34,787 nucleotides of DNA from Curtobacterium sp. MCBD17_032 (GTDB lineage Bacteria; Actinomycetota; Actinomycetes; Actinomycetales; Microbacteriaceae), in assembly GCF_003234855.1 (NCBI RefSeq), contig NZ_QKTO01000018.1, positions 1 through 34,787 of the forward strand. The letters are read 5' to 3'. Numbering within the stretch: position 1 is the stretch's first letter; every line of letters starts with the position of its first letter. This document shows positions 24,876 through 32,241 of the stretch, one piece after another. The notes beneath the pieces were generated by a model. That model did no database searches and was not told where the DNA came from. It saw only the letters and a list, made by a program, of their open reading frames with translations. A program made the translations under genes and the position numbers.

Positions 24876-25646
24876 GTGCCCCGGTCGCCGTACGAGCTGA
24901 GTGCCTCCGCCGACGTCCTCGGCCGCCTGCATCCCCGCCTCCGGACCTACTTCGGTCCGGTCCCGGCCGGTTCGGTCGGCCGCGGTGCGGGCGTCTTCAC
25001 GGTCGTCGGGACCCCGCGGCGGTGGCTCTGGCCCGTCCTGGCGCTCTTCGCCCGCGACGCGGTGATGTTCCCGGTCTGGGAGCACGACGTCCCGTTCACG
25101 GTCGAGAACCGCCCGGTGCGCGTCGGTCGCGGGGCCGGTCCCGGACGGGAGGCCCGGCACACCTCCGACGATGCCGCCACGTCGCCGCACGTCGGCTCCG
25201 GCGGCGCGACCCAGGGCGCCACCGAGCGCGCAGCCCGTCCCGTCGCCGCCCGGGACGCGGGGCACGTGGCCGTCCGCGCTCGCCGCACCTTCCACTTCCG
25301 CGGCGGGGACCGGACGATGGTCGACGCGATCACCGCCGAGCCGGAGGGGCTCGTCGACCACCTCGGCCACCGCGGCCGGGTGAGCGCCCTGCTCGCGGTG
25401 GACGTCCCGGCGACCGGACCGGACGCCGGCGCCCTCCGCTTGGTCTCCACGCGCGTGACGGTCCGCGCGCTGGGACGCGGGTGGGGCCTCCCGGCCGTCG
25501 TCGCCCCGCGGGTCGTGCTGACGGAACGATTCGATGACGAAGCCGACGTGCAGCGCGTGTCCCTGGTGCTCTCGGCACCGGTGCTCGGCACGCTGTACCG
25601 GTACGAGGGGGCGTTCCGGTACGCGGTCGTGTCCGACGACGCGTGA
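24876..25646 (+). CDS. DUF4166 protein
   Basis: A 256-residue soluble protein. The N-terminal part (LHPRLRTYFGPVPAGSVGRG, then GVFTVVGTPR and PVWEHDVPFTVENR) and the C-terminal part (FHFRGGDRTMVDAI, then LGHRGRVSALLAVDV) match DUF4166, a domain often found next to or fused with NAD-dependent epimerases or dehydrogenases. Residues about 88-131 form a low-complexity insert (GRGAGPGREARHTSDDA onward) between the two conserved halves. The DNA for that insert contains a 16-bp copy of the repeat arm CCGGACGGGAGGCCCG at 25141-25156. The GTG start has a CAGGAT box 7 nt upstream. The epimerase gene starts 20 bp after the stop, so the two form an operon. Confidence 0.8.
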   Translation: MPRSPYELSASADVLGRLHPRLRTYFGPVPAGSVGRGAGVFTVVGTPRRWLWPVLALFARDAVMFPVWEHDVPFTVENRPVRVGRGAGPGREARHTSDDAATSPHVGSGGATQGATERAARPVAARDAGHVAVRARRTFHFRGGDRTMVDAITAEPEGLVDHLGHRGRVSALLAVDVPATGPDAGALRLVSTRVTVRALGRGWGLPAVVAPRVVLTERFDDEADVQRVSLVLSAPVLGTLYRYEGAFRYAVVSDDA

Positions 25647-25666
25647 CACGGGACCAGGAGGACAGC

Positions 25667-26647
25667 ATGGGCGAGCAGCAGCAGCGGCGTGTGGTGGTGG
25701 CGGGGGCGAGCGGGTTCGTCGGCCGGTACCTGCAGGACGCGTTCCGCGACGAGGGGTACGAGGTCGTGACCGTCGGCCGCACCGGCGACGCGGTATGGGG
25801 CAACACCCTGCGGATCCGCGAGCTCGTGGACGGCGCCGACCTCGTCGTGAACATGGCGGGCAAGAGCGTCGACTGCCGGTACGGGCGCCGCAACCGCGCG
25901 GAGATCCTGCGCTCCCGGGTCGACACGACGCTCGAACTGGCCGAGGCGATCCGGACCGCCGAGCACCCGCCGCCGCTGTGGGTGAACGCGTCGACCGCGA
26001 CCATCTACCGGCACGCCGACGACCGCCCGCAGGACGAGGAGACGGGGGAGCTCGGCGAGGGCTTCTCGGTCGGCGTCGCCCGCGCGTGGGAGGACGCCCT
26101 GTTCAGCGCGGACCTGCCGGAGACCCGCCGCGTGGCGCTCCGGATGGCGATCGTGCTCGGGGACGGCAGCGCGCTCGTCCCCCTGCTCCGCCTCGCGCAG
26201 GCCGGGCTCGGCGGACCGCAGATCGACGGCCCGTGGTTCCCGACGAAGGCCCGCCTGGCCGCGGGGACGTACCACCACGACCGGCACACGCACGGTCGGC
26301 AGCGGTTCAGCTGGGTGCACATCGAGGACGTGCTCGGCGCGATCCGGTTCGTCCGCGATGCCGAGGACATCGACGGCCCGGTGAACGTCACGAGCCCGAA
26401 CCCGTCCGACAACCGCACCGTGATGGCCACGATCCGAGACGCCGTCGGGCGCCGCTTCGGGCTGCCGACGTGGCGCTGGATGCTCGAGGTCGGGTCGTTC
26501 GCGATCCGTACCGAGACCGAGCTCGTGCTGAAGAGCCGGTGGGTGGTGCCGACCCGGCTCGTGCAGGCTGGCTACGAGTTCCGGTACCCGCACCTCCGCG
26601 GGGCGCTCGCGGACATCGTCACCCAGCGGCGCCAGCACCGGGGCTGA
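25667..26647 (+). CDS. TIGR01777-type NAD-dependent epimerase with DUF1731 tail
   Basis: A 326-residue SDR-fold protein. The cofactor loop is GASGFVGRYL near the N-terminus. NMAGKSVDCRYGRRNRAEIL, WVNASTATIYRH and the active-site region follow the TIGR01777 layout, and the C-terminal DUF1731 segment is recognisable in PTRLVQAGYEFRYPHLRGAL. The family includes plant and cyanobacterial proteins linked to chloroplast division or redox, but biochemical activity is unproven. The ATG at 25667 has AGGAGG with 5-nt spacing and is clearly preferred over a GTG at 25643 that overlaps the DUF4166 stop. The 3' end overlaps the convergent EamA gene by 29 bp. Confidence 0.88.
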   Translation: MGEQQQRRVVVAGASGFVGRYLQDAFRDEGYEVVTVGRTGDAVWGNTLRIRELVDGADLVVNMAGKSVDCRYGRRNRAEILRSRVDTTLELAEAIRTAEHPPPLWVNASTATIYRHADDRPQDEETGELGEGFSVGVARAWEDALFSADLPETRRVALRMAIVLGDGSALVPLLRLAQAGLGGPQIDGPWFPTKARLAAGTYHHDRHTHGRQRFSWVHIEDVLGAIRFVRDAEDIDGPVNVTSPNPSDNRTVMATIRDAVGRRFGLPTWRWMLEVGSFAIRTETELVLKSRWVVPTRLVQAGYEFRYPHLRGALADIVTQRRQHRG

Positions 26648-27644
26648 CCGGAGCGGCGGGCCCGGAGCCGGAGTCGGGCTGGGACACCCCCGTCTGCGCA
26701 GGACGCCCGGATGCCCTCGAGACGCCGCCGGATCCCGCGGCGTCCTGCGCACTCGGCGGCGTCTCGACGGCCAGGTCGGCGCGCGGCGGGCGGGAGGACC
26801 ACAGCACCGCCGCGACCACGACCGCCCCGGCCACCGCCTCGACCAGGTCGGGCACCTCGCCGAAGGCCGCCCAGGACGCCAGCACCCCGACGACCGGCAC
26901 GAGCATCGAGAACGGTGCGACCGTGCTCGACGGGTACTTCCCCATCAGCCGCGACCAGATCCCGTAGCCGACCAGGCTCGCCGCGACGACGATGTACAGG
27001 ACACCGAGGTCGGCCGGCAGCGCCTCGAGGGTGAACGCGGTGCCGAGCGCGTGCCCGATCCGCTCCGGCCCCTCGACGACGAACGACAGCACGGCCATCG
27101 GGATCGGCGGGACGACCGCCCACCAGAGCGTCAGGTGCAGCGGGTTCACCGGTCCCGTCCGGCGCGTCGCGACGTTGCCCGTCGCCCAGCCGATCGCCCC
27201 GCAGAGCACGAGGACGACGGGGAGCAGCGCCGCCGTCTGCGCGCGGTGCACCGCGATGACGCCGAGGGCGGCCACGGCGATGCTCACCCCGACGACCTGC
27301 CGGGTGGTCAGCCGTTCGCGGAGCAGGACCCCGGCGAGCACGACGGTGAACGGCGCCGCGGCCTGGATGACGAGCGACGCCAGCCCCGAGGGCATCCCGG
27401 CCGACATCCCGAGGTAGAGGAACGCGAACTGCAGGACGCCGAGGGTCGAGCCGACGAGGAGGATCCACCGGAACGGCACCTGCGGGCGCGGCACGAAGAG
27501 CAGGGTCGGCACGGCGAGGAGTGTGAAGCGCACCGCCGCGAGCAGGAACGGCGGGAAGTGCTCGAGCGCGATCGCGGTCGCGGGGAAGTTCAGCCCCCAC
27601 GCGACGGCGACGACGAGAGCGAGGACGCGATCGCGGAACAGCAC
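26619..27644 (-). CDS. EamA-family (DMT) transporter with translated repeat tail
   Basis: A 341-residue membrane protein with ten helices in two EamA repeats. Repeat 1 includes VAWGLNFPATAIALEHFPPF and LRFTL-like residues, and repeat 2 ends in PVVGVLASWAAFGEVPD. Members export amino acids, nucleosides or other small metabolites. After the last helix (about residue 285) a tail of some 55 residues, rich in Ala, Gly, Pro and Ser, is encoded by DNA that contains the 19-bp repeat family at 26717-26767, so part of the C-terminus derives from intergenic repeats. The GTG at 27644 is preferred (GACGAT 6 nt upstream); a GTG at 27662 would add six residues. It is divergent from a LysR gene. Confidence 0.85.
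   Translation of the reverse strand: MLFRDRVLALVVAVAWGLNFPATAIALEHFPPFLLAAVRFTLLAVPTLLFVPRPQVPFRWILLVGSTLGVLQFAFLYLGMSAGMPSGLASLVIQAAAPFTVVLAGVLLRERLTTRQVVGVSIAVAALGVIAVHRAQTAALLPVVLVLCGAIGWATGNVATRRTGPVNPLHLTLWWAVVPPIPMAVLSFVVEGPERIGHALGTAFTLEALPADLGVLYIVVAASLVGYGIWSRLMGKYPSSTVAPFSMLVPVVGVLASWAAFGEVPDLVEAVAGAVVVAAVLWSSRPPRADLAVETPPSAQDAAGSGGVSRASGRPAQTGVSQPDSGSGPAAPVSPGAGAAG
26717..26767. repeat. Inverted pair of 19-bp repeat units inside the EamA 3' end
   Basis: Arms TCGAGACGCCGCCG (26717-26730) and its complement (26754-26767) are perfect over 14 bp with a 23-nt loop that itself contains a related CCGCGGCGTC unit. Three 19-bp blocks in succession are visible. The same core recurs at 22929-23109. 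Confidence 0.8.
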
Positions 27645-27703
27645 CCGATGATCGTCCCGCACCCGAAGCGGTAGCACCAGCGCACGTTCCGACAGGGTCG
27701 TTG

Positions 27704-27709
27704 TAGGGT
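27704..27709 (+). promoter_or_regulatory. -10 box (TAGGGT) of the second LysR gene
   Basis: TAGGGT ends 6 nt before the ATG at 27716, with no Shine-Dalgarno, consistent with a leaderless transcript. Confidence 0.5.
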
Positions 27710-27715
27710 CCCTGC

Positions 27716-28630
27716 ATGGTCGGGTTCGACATCGCCCTGCTGCCGGTCCTCCGCGAGCTCGCCGAGCGCGGGAGCGTGACCGCGGTGGCCGCCGCCACGC
27801 ACCGGACACCGAGCGCGGTGTCGCAGCAGCTCCGGACGCTGCAGCGGCAAGCCGGGGTGCCGCTCGTCGAACGGGTCGGACGTGGTGTGCGGCTCACCGA
27901 GCACGGCCGCCTCCTGGCCGGGATGGCCACCGGTGTCGCGACCGCGCTCGCCACCGTCGAGTCCGCGTGGGCCGAGCACCTCGCCGGTGCCACCGGGACG
28001 GTCGACCTCGCGGTGTTCCCCTCGGCCGCGGAACTGCTGCTCCCCGGCCTCCTCACCCGGATGCGCGCGCACCCGGGCATCGCGCTCGAGCTCTCCGACG
28101 TCGACGTCAGCGAGGGGGAGTTCGCCCCGCTCGCCGCCGACCACGACGTCGTCATCGGGCACCGTCCCGACGGTGCTCGCCGGGCCGACCGCGCCGCGGT
28201 GGAGACCGTCGCCCTGCTCCGCGAGCCGCTCGACGTCGCTCTGCCGCTCGACCACCCGCTCGCCGGACGGGAGCGGGTCGGGATCGAGGACGTCGTCGGC
28301 GAGACCTGGATCGGGGTGCCGGAGGACTACCCGATCGACCGGGTGCTCACCGCGATCGCCGCGGCCTCGGACACGCCGCCGTCTGTGGCGTTCCGCACGA
28401 TCCACCTGCCGGTGATCGAGAACCTGGTCGCCGCGGGACACGGCATCGCGCTCGTGCCGCGCTACACCTCGCGGACGCGCGCACCCGGGCGGTTCCACCT
28501 CGCCACCCTCGCCGACGTCCGGGCGGGCCGACGGATCGAGGCGCTCGTCCGCCCGGACCGCGCGGTCCGTCCCGCGGTCCGGGTCGTCCTGGAGGCCCTG
28601 GTCGCCGAGGCGACGGACGTCACCACCTGA
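27716..28630 (+). CDS. LysR-family transcriptional regulator
   Basis: A 304-residue LysR-type regulator. The winged helix (about 1-62) shows LLPVLRELAERGSVTAVAAA, then TPSAVSQQLRTLQRQAG and VGRGVRLTEHG. The effector domain (about 92-300) is relatively acidic. It is divergent from the EamA transporter with 71 bp between starts, so it probably controls that exporter, as ArgP/LysG-type regulators control amino-acid exporters. No perfect T-N11-A palindrome is evident in the gap; only a short CGATGATCG palindrome is. Confidence 0.9.
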   Translation: MVGFDIALLPVLRELAERGSVTAVAAATHRTPSAVSQQLRTLQRQAGVPLVERVGRGVRLTEHGRLLAGMATGVATALATVESAWAEHLAGATGTVDLAVFPSAAELLLPGLLTRMRAHPGIALELSDVDVSEGEFAPLAADHDVVIGHRPDGARRADRAAVETVALLREPLDVALPLDHPLAGRERVGIEDVVGETWIGVPEDYPIDRVLTAIAAASDTPPSVAFRTIHLPVIENLVAAGHGIALVPRYTSRTRAPGRFHLATLADVRAGRRIEALVRPDRAVRPAVRVVLEALVAEATDVTT

Positions 28631-28649
28631 GGGGGGTGACGCGGGGTCG

Positions 28650-28720
28650 GCCTCCCGTCCGGTCGCGACACGCGACGTCGGCGGCGGCGCGCAACGCGAT
28701 CGCGCTGTGCACCGCCGCCG
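28650..28720. terminator. GC-rich stem region between the LysR and purB ends
   Basis: Between convergent genes are three elements. A half copy of the family arm GCCTCCCGTCCGG lies at 28650-28662. A 6-bp hairpin GTCGCG-ACA-CGCGAC lies at 28662-28676. A 9-bp stem CGGCGGCGG (28679-28687) with CCGCCGCCG (28712-28720) has a 24-nt loop. Together they could serve as a bidirectional terminator; no single strong hairpin is present. Confidence 0.4.
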
Positions 28721-28738
28721 TCGGGTCGTGCGGAGGGG

Positions 28739-30124
28739 TCAGACGTCCAGGTGGTCGACCAGCTCGTCCGCCAGGCCGGTGTAGCCGGCGGGCGTCAGGT
28801 TCGTCAGTCGGGCCTTCGCGCCGTCCGAGACGTCGAGCCCGTTCACGAAGGCGACGAGGTCGTCGCGTCCGATGCGCTTGCCGCGGGTGAGCTCCTTGAG
28901 CATCGCGTACGGGTCCTCGATGTCGGACTGCCCGGCGGTGACCTCGGCGCGGATCACGGTCTGGATCGCCTCGGCGAGCACCTCCCAGTTGCCGTCGAGG
29001 TCCTCGGCCAGGCGCGTCTCGTTCACCGCGATCTCGCCGAGGCCGCGGCGCAGGTTGTCGAGCGCGAGCAGCGAGTGCCCGAACGCGACGCCGATGTTCC
29101 GCTGCGTGGTCGAGTCGGTCAGGTCACGCTGCAGGCGGCTCGTGACGAGGGTCTCGGACAGTGTCGAGAACAGCGCCGACGAGATCTCGAGGTTCGCCTC
29201 GGCGTTCTCGAACCGGATCGGGTTGATCTTGTGCGGCATCGTCGACGACCCCGTGGCGCCGGCCACCGGGATCTGCGTGAAGTACCCCATCGAGATGTAG
29301 GTCCACACGTCGGTCGCCAGGTTGTGCAGGATGCGGTTCGCGTGGCGGACCCGGTCGTACAGCTCGGCCTGCCAGTCGTGCGACTCGATCTGCGTGGTCA
29401 ACGGGTTCCACGTCAGGCCCAGGCCCTCGACGAACTCCCGGGACAGCGCGGGCCAGTCGGCCTCGGGGTCCGCGGCCAGGTGCGCGGAGAACGTGCCGGT
29501 CGCGCCGGAGAACTTGCCGAGGTACTCGCCGCGCTCGACCTGGGACAGGACACGCTCCAGTCGGTAGACCACGACCGCGATCTCCTTGCCGAGCGTCGTC
29601 GGCGTCGCGGGCTGGCCGTGCGTGTGCGAGAGCATCGGGACGGCGCGGAGGCTCGTGGCCATCTCCCGCAGGCGCTCCACGACCGCGCGGGCGGACGGCA
29701 GCCAGACGTGCTCGACGGCGTCCCGCACGGTGAGGGCGTACGACAGGTTGTTGACGTCCTCGCTCGTCGCCGCGAAGTGGGTGAGCTCGGCGACGGCGTC
29801 GAGGCCGAGCTCGCTGAGCCGACGGCGGACGAAGTACTCGACGGCCTTGACGTCGTGCCGCGTCGTCGCCTCGATCTCGGCGAGCTCCGCGATCTGGGCC
29901 TGCCCGAAGTCGTCGACGAGCGCGCGGAGGGCGGCCTTGTCGTCGACGGAGAGCGGCGACGTGGTGAACATCGCGTGGTCGGTGAGGAAGACGAGCCACT
30001 CGACCTCGACCCGGATCCGGGCACGGTTCAGACCGGCCTCGGACAGGTGCTCGCCCACCGTGTGCACGATCGGGTAGTAGCGCCCGTCGAGCGGGCTGAT
30101 CGGCTGCGGGGGAAGGGGGGTCAT
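28739..30124 (-). CDS. purB: Adenylosuccinate lyase
   Basis: A 461-residue fumarase-superfamily lyase that splits SAICAR and adenylosuccinate in purine synthesis. The superfamily signature is intact as GSSTMPHKINPIRFENAE in the last third, the conserved His pair region as LSHTHGQPATPTTLG, and an N-terminal SPLDGRYYP resembles the E. coli-type PurB. Length is normal. The ATG at 30124 overlaps the stop of the phosphatase gene (ATGA), and GGGAG lies 5 nt upstream. Coupling to a tyrosine phosphatase is unusual for a purine gene. Confidence 0.96.
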   Translation of the reverse strand: MTPLPPQPISPLDGRYYPIVHTVGEHLSEAGLNRARIRVEVEWLVFLTDHAMFTTSPLSVDDKAALRALVDDFGQAQIAELAEIEATTRHDVKAVEYFVRRRLSELGLDAVAELTHFAATSEDVNNLSYALTVRDAVEHVWLPSARAVVERLREMATSLRAVPMLSHTHGQPATPTTLGKEIAVVVYRLERVLSQVERGEYLGKFSGATGTFSAHLAADPEADWPALSREFVEGLGLTWNPLTTQIESHDWQAELYDRVRHANRILHNLATDVWTYISMGYFTQIPVAGATGSSTMPHKINPIRFENAEANLEISSALFSTLSETLVTSRLQRDLTDSTTQRNIGVAFGHSLLALDNLRRGLGEIAVNETRLAEDLDGNWEVLAEAIQTVIRAEVTAGQSDIEDPYAMLKELTRGKRIGRDDLVAFVNGLDVSDGAKARLTNLTPAGYTGLADELVDHLDV

Positions 30125-30639
30125 GGGGCTCCCTGGCGGACTGCCGGCTCGAGCTGGTGGAAGAGCGCCCGGCAGGCCCGCTCGACCGTGCTGAGCACCC
30201 GGTCGAACTCGTGTCGGTCCGCGTAGTACGGGTCCGGCACGTCGGCCTGCTGAGGCCAGGCGTCGTCGTACCGCAACAGGAGCGTCACCTTGGCGGCGTC
30301 GTCCATGGTCGGGGCCCACGAGCGCAGGATGCGTTCGTGGGAGCGGTCGAGTGCGACCACCAGGTCGAGGTCCGGGAACCGGTCCGGGTCGAACTGACGG
30401 GCGCGATGCCTGCTGCCATCGTATCCGCGTGCCGCGAGCGCTGCGATCGTGCGCTCGTCCGCGGGTTCGCCGACGTGCCAGTCCCCGGTGCCGGCGGATG
30501 CGACCACGAACCGGTCGGCCATGCCGGCGTCGGCGGCGATCTGCGCGAAGACGATCTCGGCCATCGGGGACCGGCAGATGTTGCCGCTGCAGACGAAGGA
30601 GACACGGAAGGGCGACGGGGCGCCGGCGTCCATGGTCAT
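30121..30639 (-). CDS. Low-molecular-weight protein tyrosine phosphatase
   Basis: A 172-residue cytosolic phosphatase. The active-site loop FVCSGNICRSPMAE contains the CX5R motif (Cys17 nucleophile, Arg23) followed by Ser24, and the general acid lies in DPYY (Asp136). These are the defining residues of the family. Actinobacterial relatives act on tyrosine-phosphorylated proteins, including polysaccharide export kinases, and some are secreted; no signal peptide is seen here. The ATG at 30639 is chosen because CATGAT lies 6 nt upstream; a GTG at 30645 and an ATG at 30633 are alternatives. The stop overlaps the purB start by four bases, so the two are translated together. Confidence 0.9.
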   Translation of the reverse strand: MTMDAGAPSPFRVSFVCSGNICRSPMAEIVFAQIAADAGMADRFVVASAGTGDWHVGEPADERTIAALAARGYDGSRHRARQFDPDRFPDLDLVVALDRSHERILRSWAPTMDDAAKVTLLLRYDDAWPQQADVPDPYYADRHEFDRVLSTVERACRALFHQLEPAVRQGAP

Positions 30640-30645
30640 GTGCAC

Positions 30646-30651
30646 ATCATG
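30646..30651 (-). promoter_or_regulatory. -10 box (CATGAT) of the phosphatase-purB operon
   Basis: CATGAT, one base from TATGAT, is followed by 6 nt and the ATG at 30639 on the minus strand. No Shine-Dalgarno is visible. Confidence 0.45.
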
Positions 30652-30684
30652 GCGCAGCGGGGTCGTGGGCGCGACGCCCGTCCG

Positions 30685-31086
30685 TCAGGCGCGACCGCGA
30701 CCGCCGAGCACCGGCCGGGCGACGAGTCCGACCAGCCAGGAGCACACCGCGAGCACGAACGCGCCGACGACGCCCCAGCCGAAGGACTCCACCGACAGGC
30801 CGAAGCCCAGCGCGGTGGACACCCCGGCGACGATGAGCAGCAGGACGCCGTTCACGACGAACGAGATCAGCCCGAGCGTCAGCAGGTAGAGGGGGAACGC
30901 CACGATCCGGATGAGCGTCCCGACCACGGCGTTCACGACGCCGAAGACGAACGCGACGAGCAGGTACGTCAGGACGGTCTCGACCGGCCCGCCGTCCCCG
31001 AAGGCGTCGACCGACACCCCGGTGACGACGAGGGTGGTGAGCCACAGGGCGACGGCGTTGACGATGAGCCGGACGAGGAACCGCAT
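30685..31086 (-). CDS. PF04020-type four-helix membrane protein
   Basis: A 133-residue membrane protein with four hydrophobic helices (about 5-27, 37-60, 62-86, 100-122) and the segments FGVVNAVVGTLIRI and LPLYLLTLG-like FPLYLLTLGLISFVVNG. This matches the family labelled phage holin 4_2 (PF04020), which is common on actinobacterial chromosomes far from any phage; its role is unknown. The ATG at 31086 has CATCAT 6 nt upstream. It is divergent from hisC, 52 bp apart. No phage genes surround it. Confidence 0.85.
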   Translation of the reverse strand: MRFLVRLIVNAVALWLTTLVVTGVSVDAFGDGGPVETVLTYLLVAFVFGVVNAVVGTLIRIVAFPLYLLTLGLISFVVNGVLLLIVAGVSTALGFGLSVESFGWGVVGAFVLAVCSWLVGLVARPVLGGRGRA

Positions 31087-31126
31087 GCCCCCATGATGCC
31101 GGGCGCGCCCGTGGAACGGCCGCCGG

Positions 31127-31132
31127 TACGCT
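31127..31132 (+). promoter_or_regulatory. -10 box (TACGCT) of hisC
   Basis: TACGCT ends 6 nt before the GTG at 31139. It lies within GCCGGTACGCTGACC (31122-31136), a 15-nt sequence repeated exactly before the E1 alpha gene. A leaderless start is likely. Confidence 0.6.
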
Positions 31133-31138
31133 GACCCG

Positions 31139-32236
31139 GTGACCGACCAGCCAGTCCACATCCGACCCGAGATCGCGGTCCTCCCGCCCTACAAGCAGGG
31201 ACGGCAGGCCGCGCCGGACGCCCTGAAGCTCTCGAGCAACGAGAACCCCTTCCCGCCGCTGCCGGGCGTGGTCGAGGCCGTGCAGGCCCAGACGTCGTAC
31301 AACCGCTACCCGGATGCCACCGCGCTCGCGGTCCGCGCGGTGCTCGCCAACCGCTTCGGTGTCACGGTCGACGAGGTGCACGTCGCCCCCGGCAGCGTCG
31401 CGATCCTGCACGAACTGGCGAAGGCCACCTCGGGCCCCGGCGACGAGGTCGTGTACGCCTGGCGCTCGTTCGAGGCGTACCCGGGCGTCGTCACGGTCGC
31501 CGGTGCCACGAGCGTGCAGGTGCCGAACCGGCCCGACGGCGGGCACGACCTCGACGCGATGGCGGCCGCGGTCACCGAGCGGACCCGCATGGTGCTCGTC
31601 TGCACCCCGAACAACCCCACGGGCCCGGTCGTCACCGGCGCCGAGTTCGAGTCGTTCATGGCACAGGTGCCGACCTCGGTGCTCGTGGTCCTCGACGAGG
31701 CGTACGCCGAGTTCGTCACCGACGTGGACGCCGTCCGCGGTCCGGCCCTGCTCGAGCGGTACCCGAACCTGGTGGTGCTCCGGACCTTCTCGAAGGCGTA
31801 CGGTCTCGCGGGCCTCCGGGTCGGGTACGCACTCGGACCGGCATACGTCCTCGACGCCGTCCGTGCGTGCGCGATCCCGCTGTCCGTCACCGCGCAGGGT
31901 CAGGCCGCCGCACTGGCCAGCCTCGAGCGCGAGGGCGAGCTGCTCGAACGGGTCGCCGAGCTCGCCGACCGCAGGGACCGGATCCGCGCGGGGCTGCTCG
32001 CGCAGGGGTGGGACGTCCCCGAGGCGCAGGGCAACTTCGTGTGGCTGCCGACGGGCGAGCACACCGCGGTCGTGGCCGAGGCGCTCGAGCACGCCGGGCT
32101 CATCGTGCGCGCCTTCGCCCCCGAGGGCATCCGCATCTCGATCGGCGAGCACGAGGCTGTCGCAAAGCTCCTCGAAACCACGGGTGCCGTTGTGGGACGT
32201 CTCACAACGGCGGCTTCCGACCGGCCGGTACGCTGA
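31139..32236 (+). CDS. hisC: Histidinol-phosphate aminotransferase (class II-like)
   Basis: A 365-residue fold-type I PLP enzyme. The N-terminus has KLSSNENPF, the substrate and cofactor regions include [10 protein letters not shown] and LDEAYAEF, and the PLP-binding Lys219 lies in [16 protein letters not shown]. These are family hallmarks of HisC; some actinobacterial members of this branch are aromatic-amino-acid aminotransferases (Pat), so the assignment carries that caveat. No other his genes are nearby. The C-terminal residues are encoded over a 24-bp palindrome and the promoter of the next gene, whose ATG lies 5 bp beyond the hisC stop. Confidence 0.88.
   Translation: MTDQPVHIRPEIAVLPPYKQGRQAAPDALKLSSNENPFPPLPGVVEAVQAQTSYNRYPDATALAVRAVLANRFGVTVDEVHVAPGSVAILHELAKATSGPGDEVVYAWRSFEAYPGVVTVAGATSVQVPNRPDGGHDLDAMAAAVTERTRMVLVCTPNNPTGPVVTGAEFESFMAQVPTSVLVVLDEAYAEFVTDVDAVRGPALLERYPNLVVLRTFSKAYGLAGLRVGYALGPAYVLDAVRACAIPLSVTAQGQAAALASLEREGELLERVAELADRRDRIRAGLLAQGWDVPEAQGNFVWLPTGEHTAVVAEALEHAGLIVRAFAPEGIRISIGEHEAVAKLLETTGAVVGRLTTAASDRPVR
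32187..32210. promoter_or_regulatory. 24-bp near-perfect palindrome upstream of the E1 alpha gene
   Basis: Arms CCGTTGTG (32187-32194) and CACAACGG (32203-32210) flank a centre that contains the palindrome GACGTC. Only one base pair (G at 32195 against T at 32202) breaks the symmetry. It is inside the hisC 3' end and overlaps the -35 region of the E1 alpha promoter, where a repressor dimer would block transcription. Confidence 0.6.
32229..32234 (+). promoter_or_regulatory. -10 box (TACGCT) of the 2-oxoacid dehydrogenase operon
   Basis: TACGCT ends 7 nt before the ATG at 32242 and lies in the same 15-nt sequence as the hisC box (here 32224-32238). No Shine-Dalgarno precedes the ATG. Confidence 0.6.
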
Positions 32237-32241
32237 CCGAC

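Noticed and set aside
25643..25666. GTG at 25643 as the epimerase start, overlapping the DUF4166 stop
   Set aside because: AGGAGG lies five bases before the ATG at 25667, and the cofactor loop begins soon after, as is usual in the family.
30685..31086. Prophage remnant suggested by the holin-family label
   Set aside because: The family is widespread on actinobacterial chromosomes and no phage genes, integrase or attachment repeats are nearby.
31087..31138. T-box or attenuator upstream of hisC
   Set aside because: The gap is 52 bp, with no leader peptide or terminator stem and a -10 box only 6 nt from the start.
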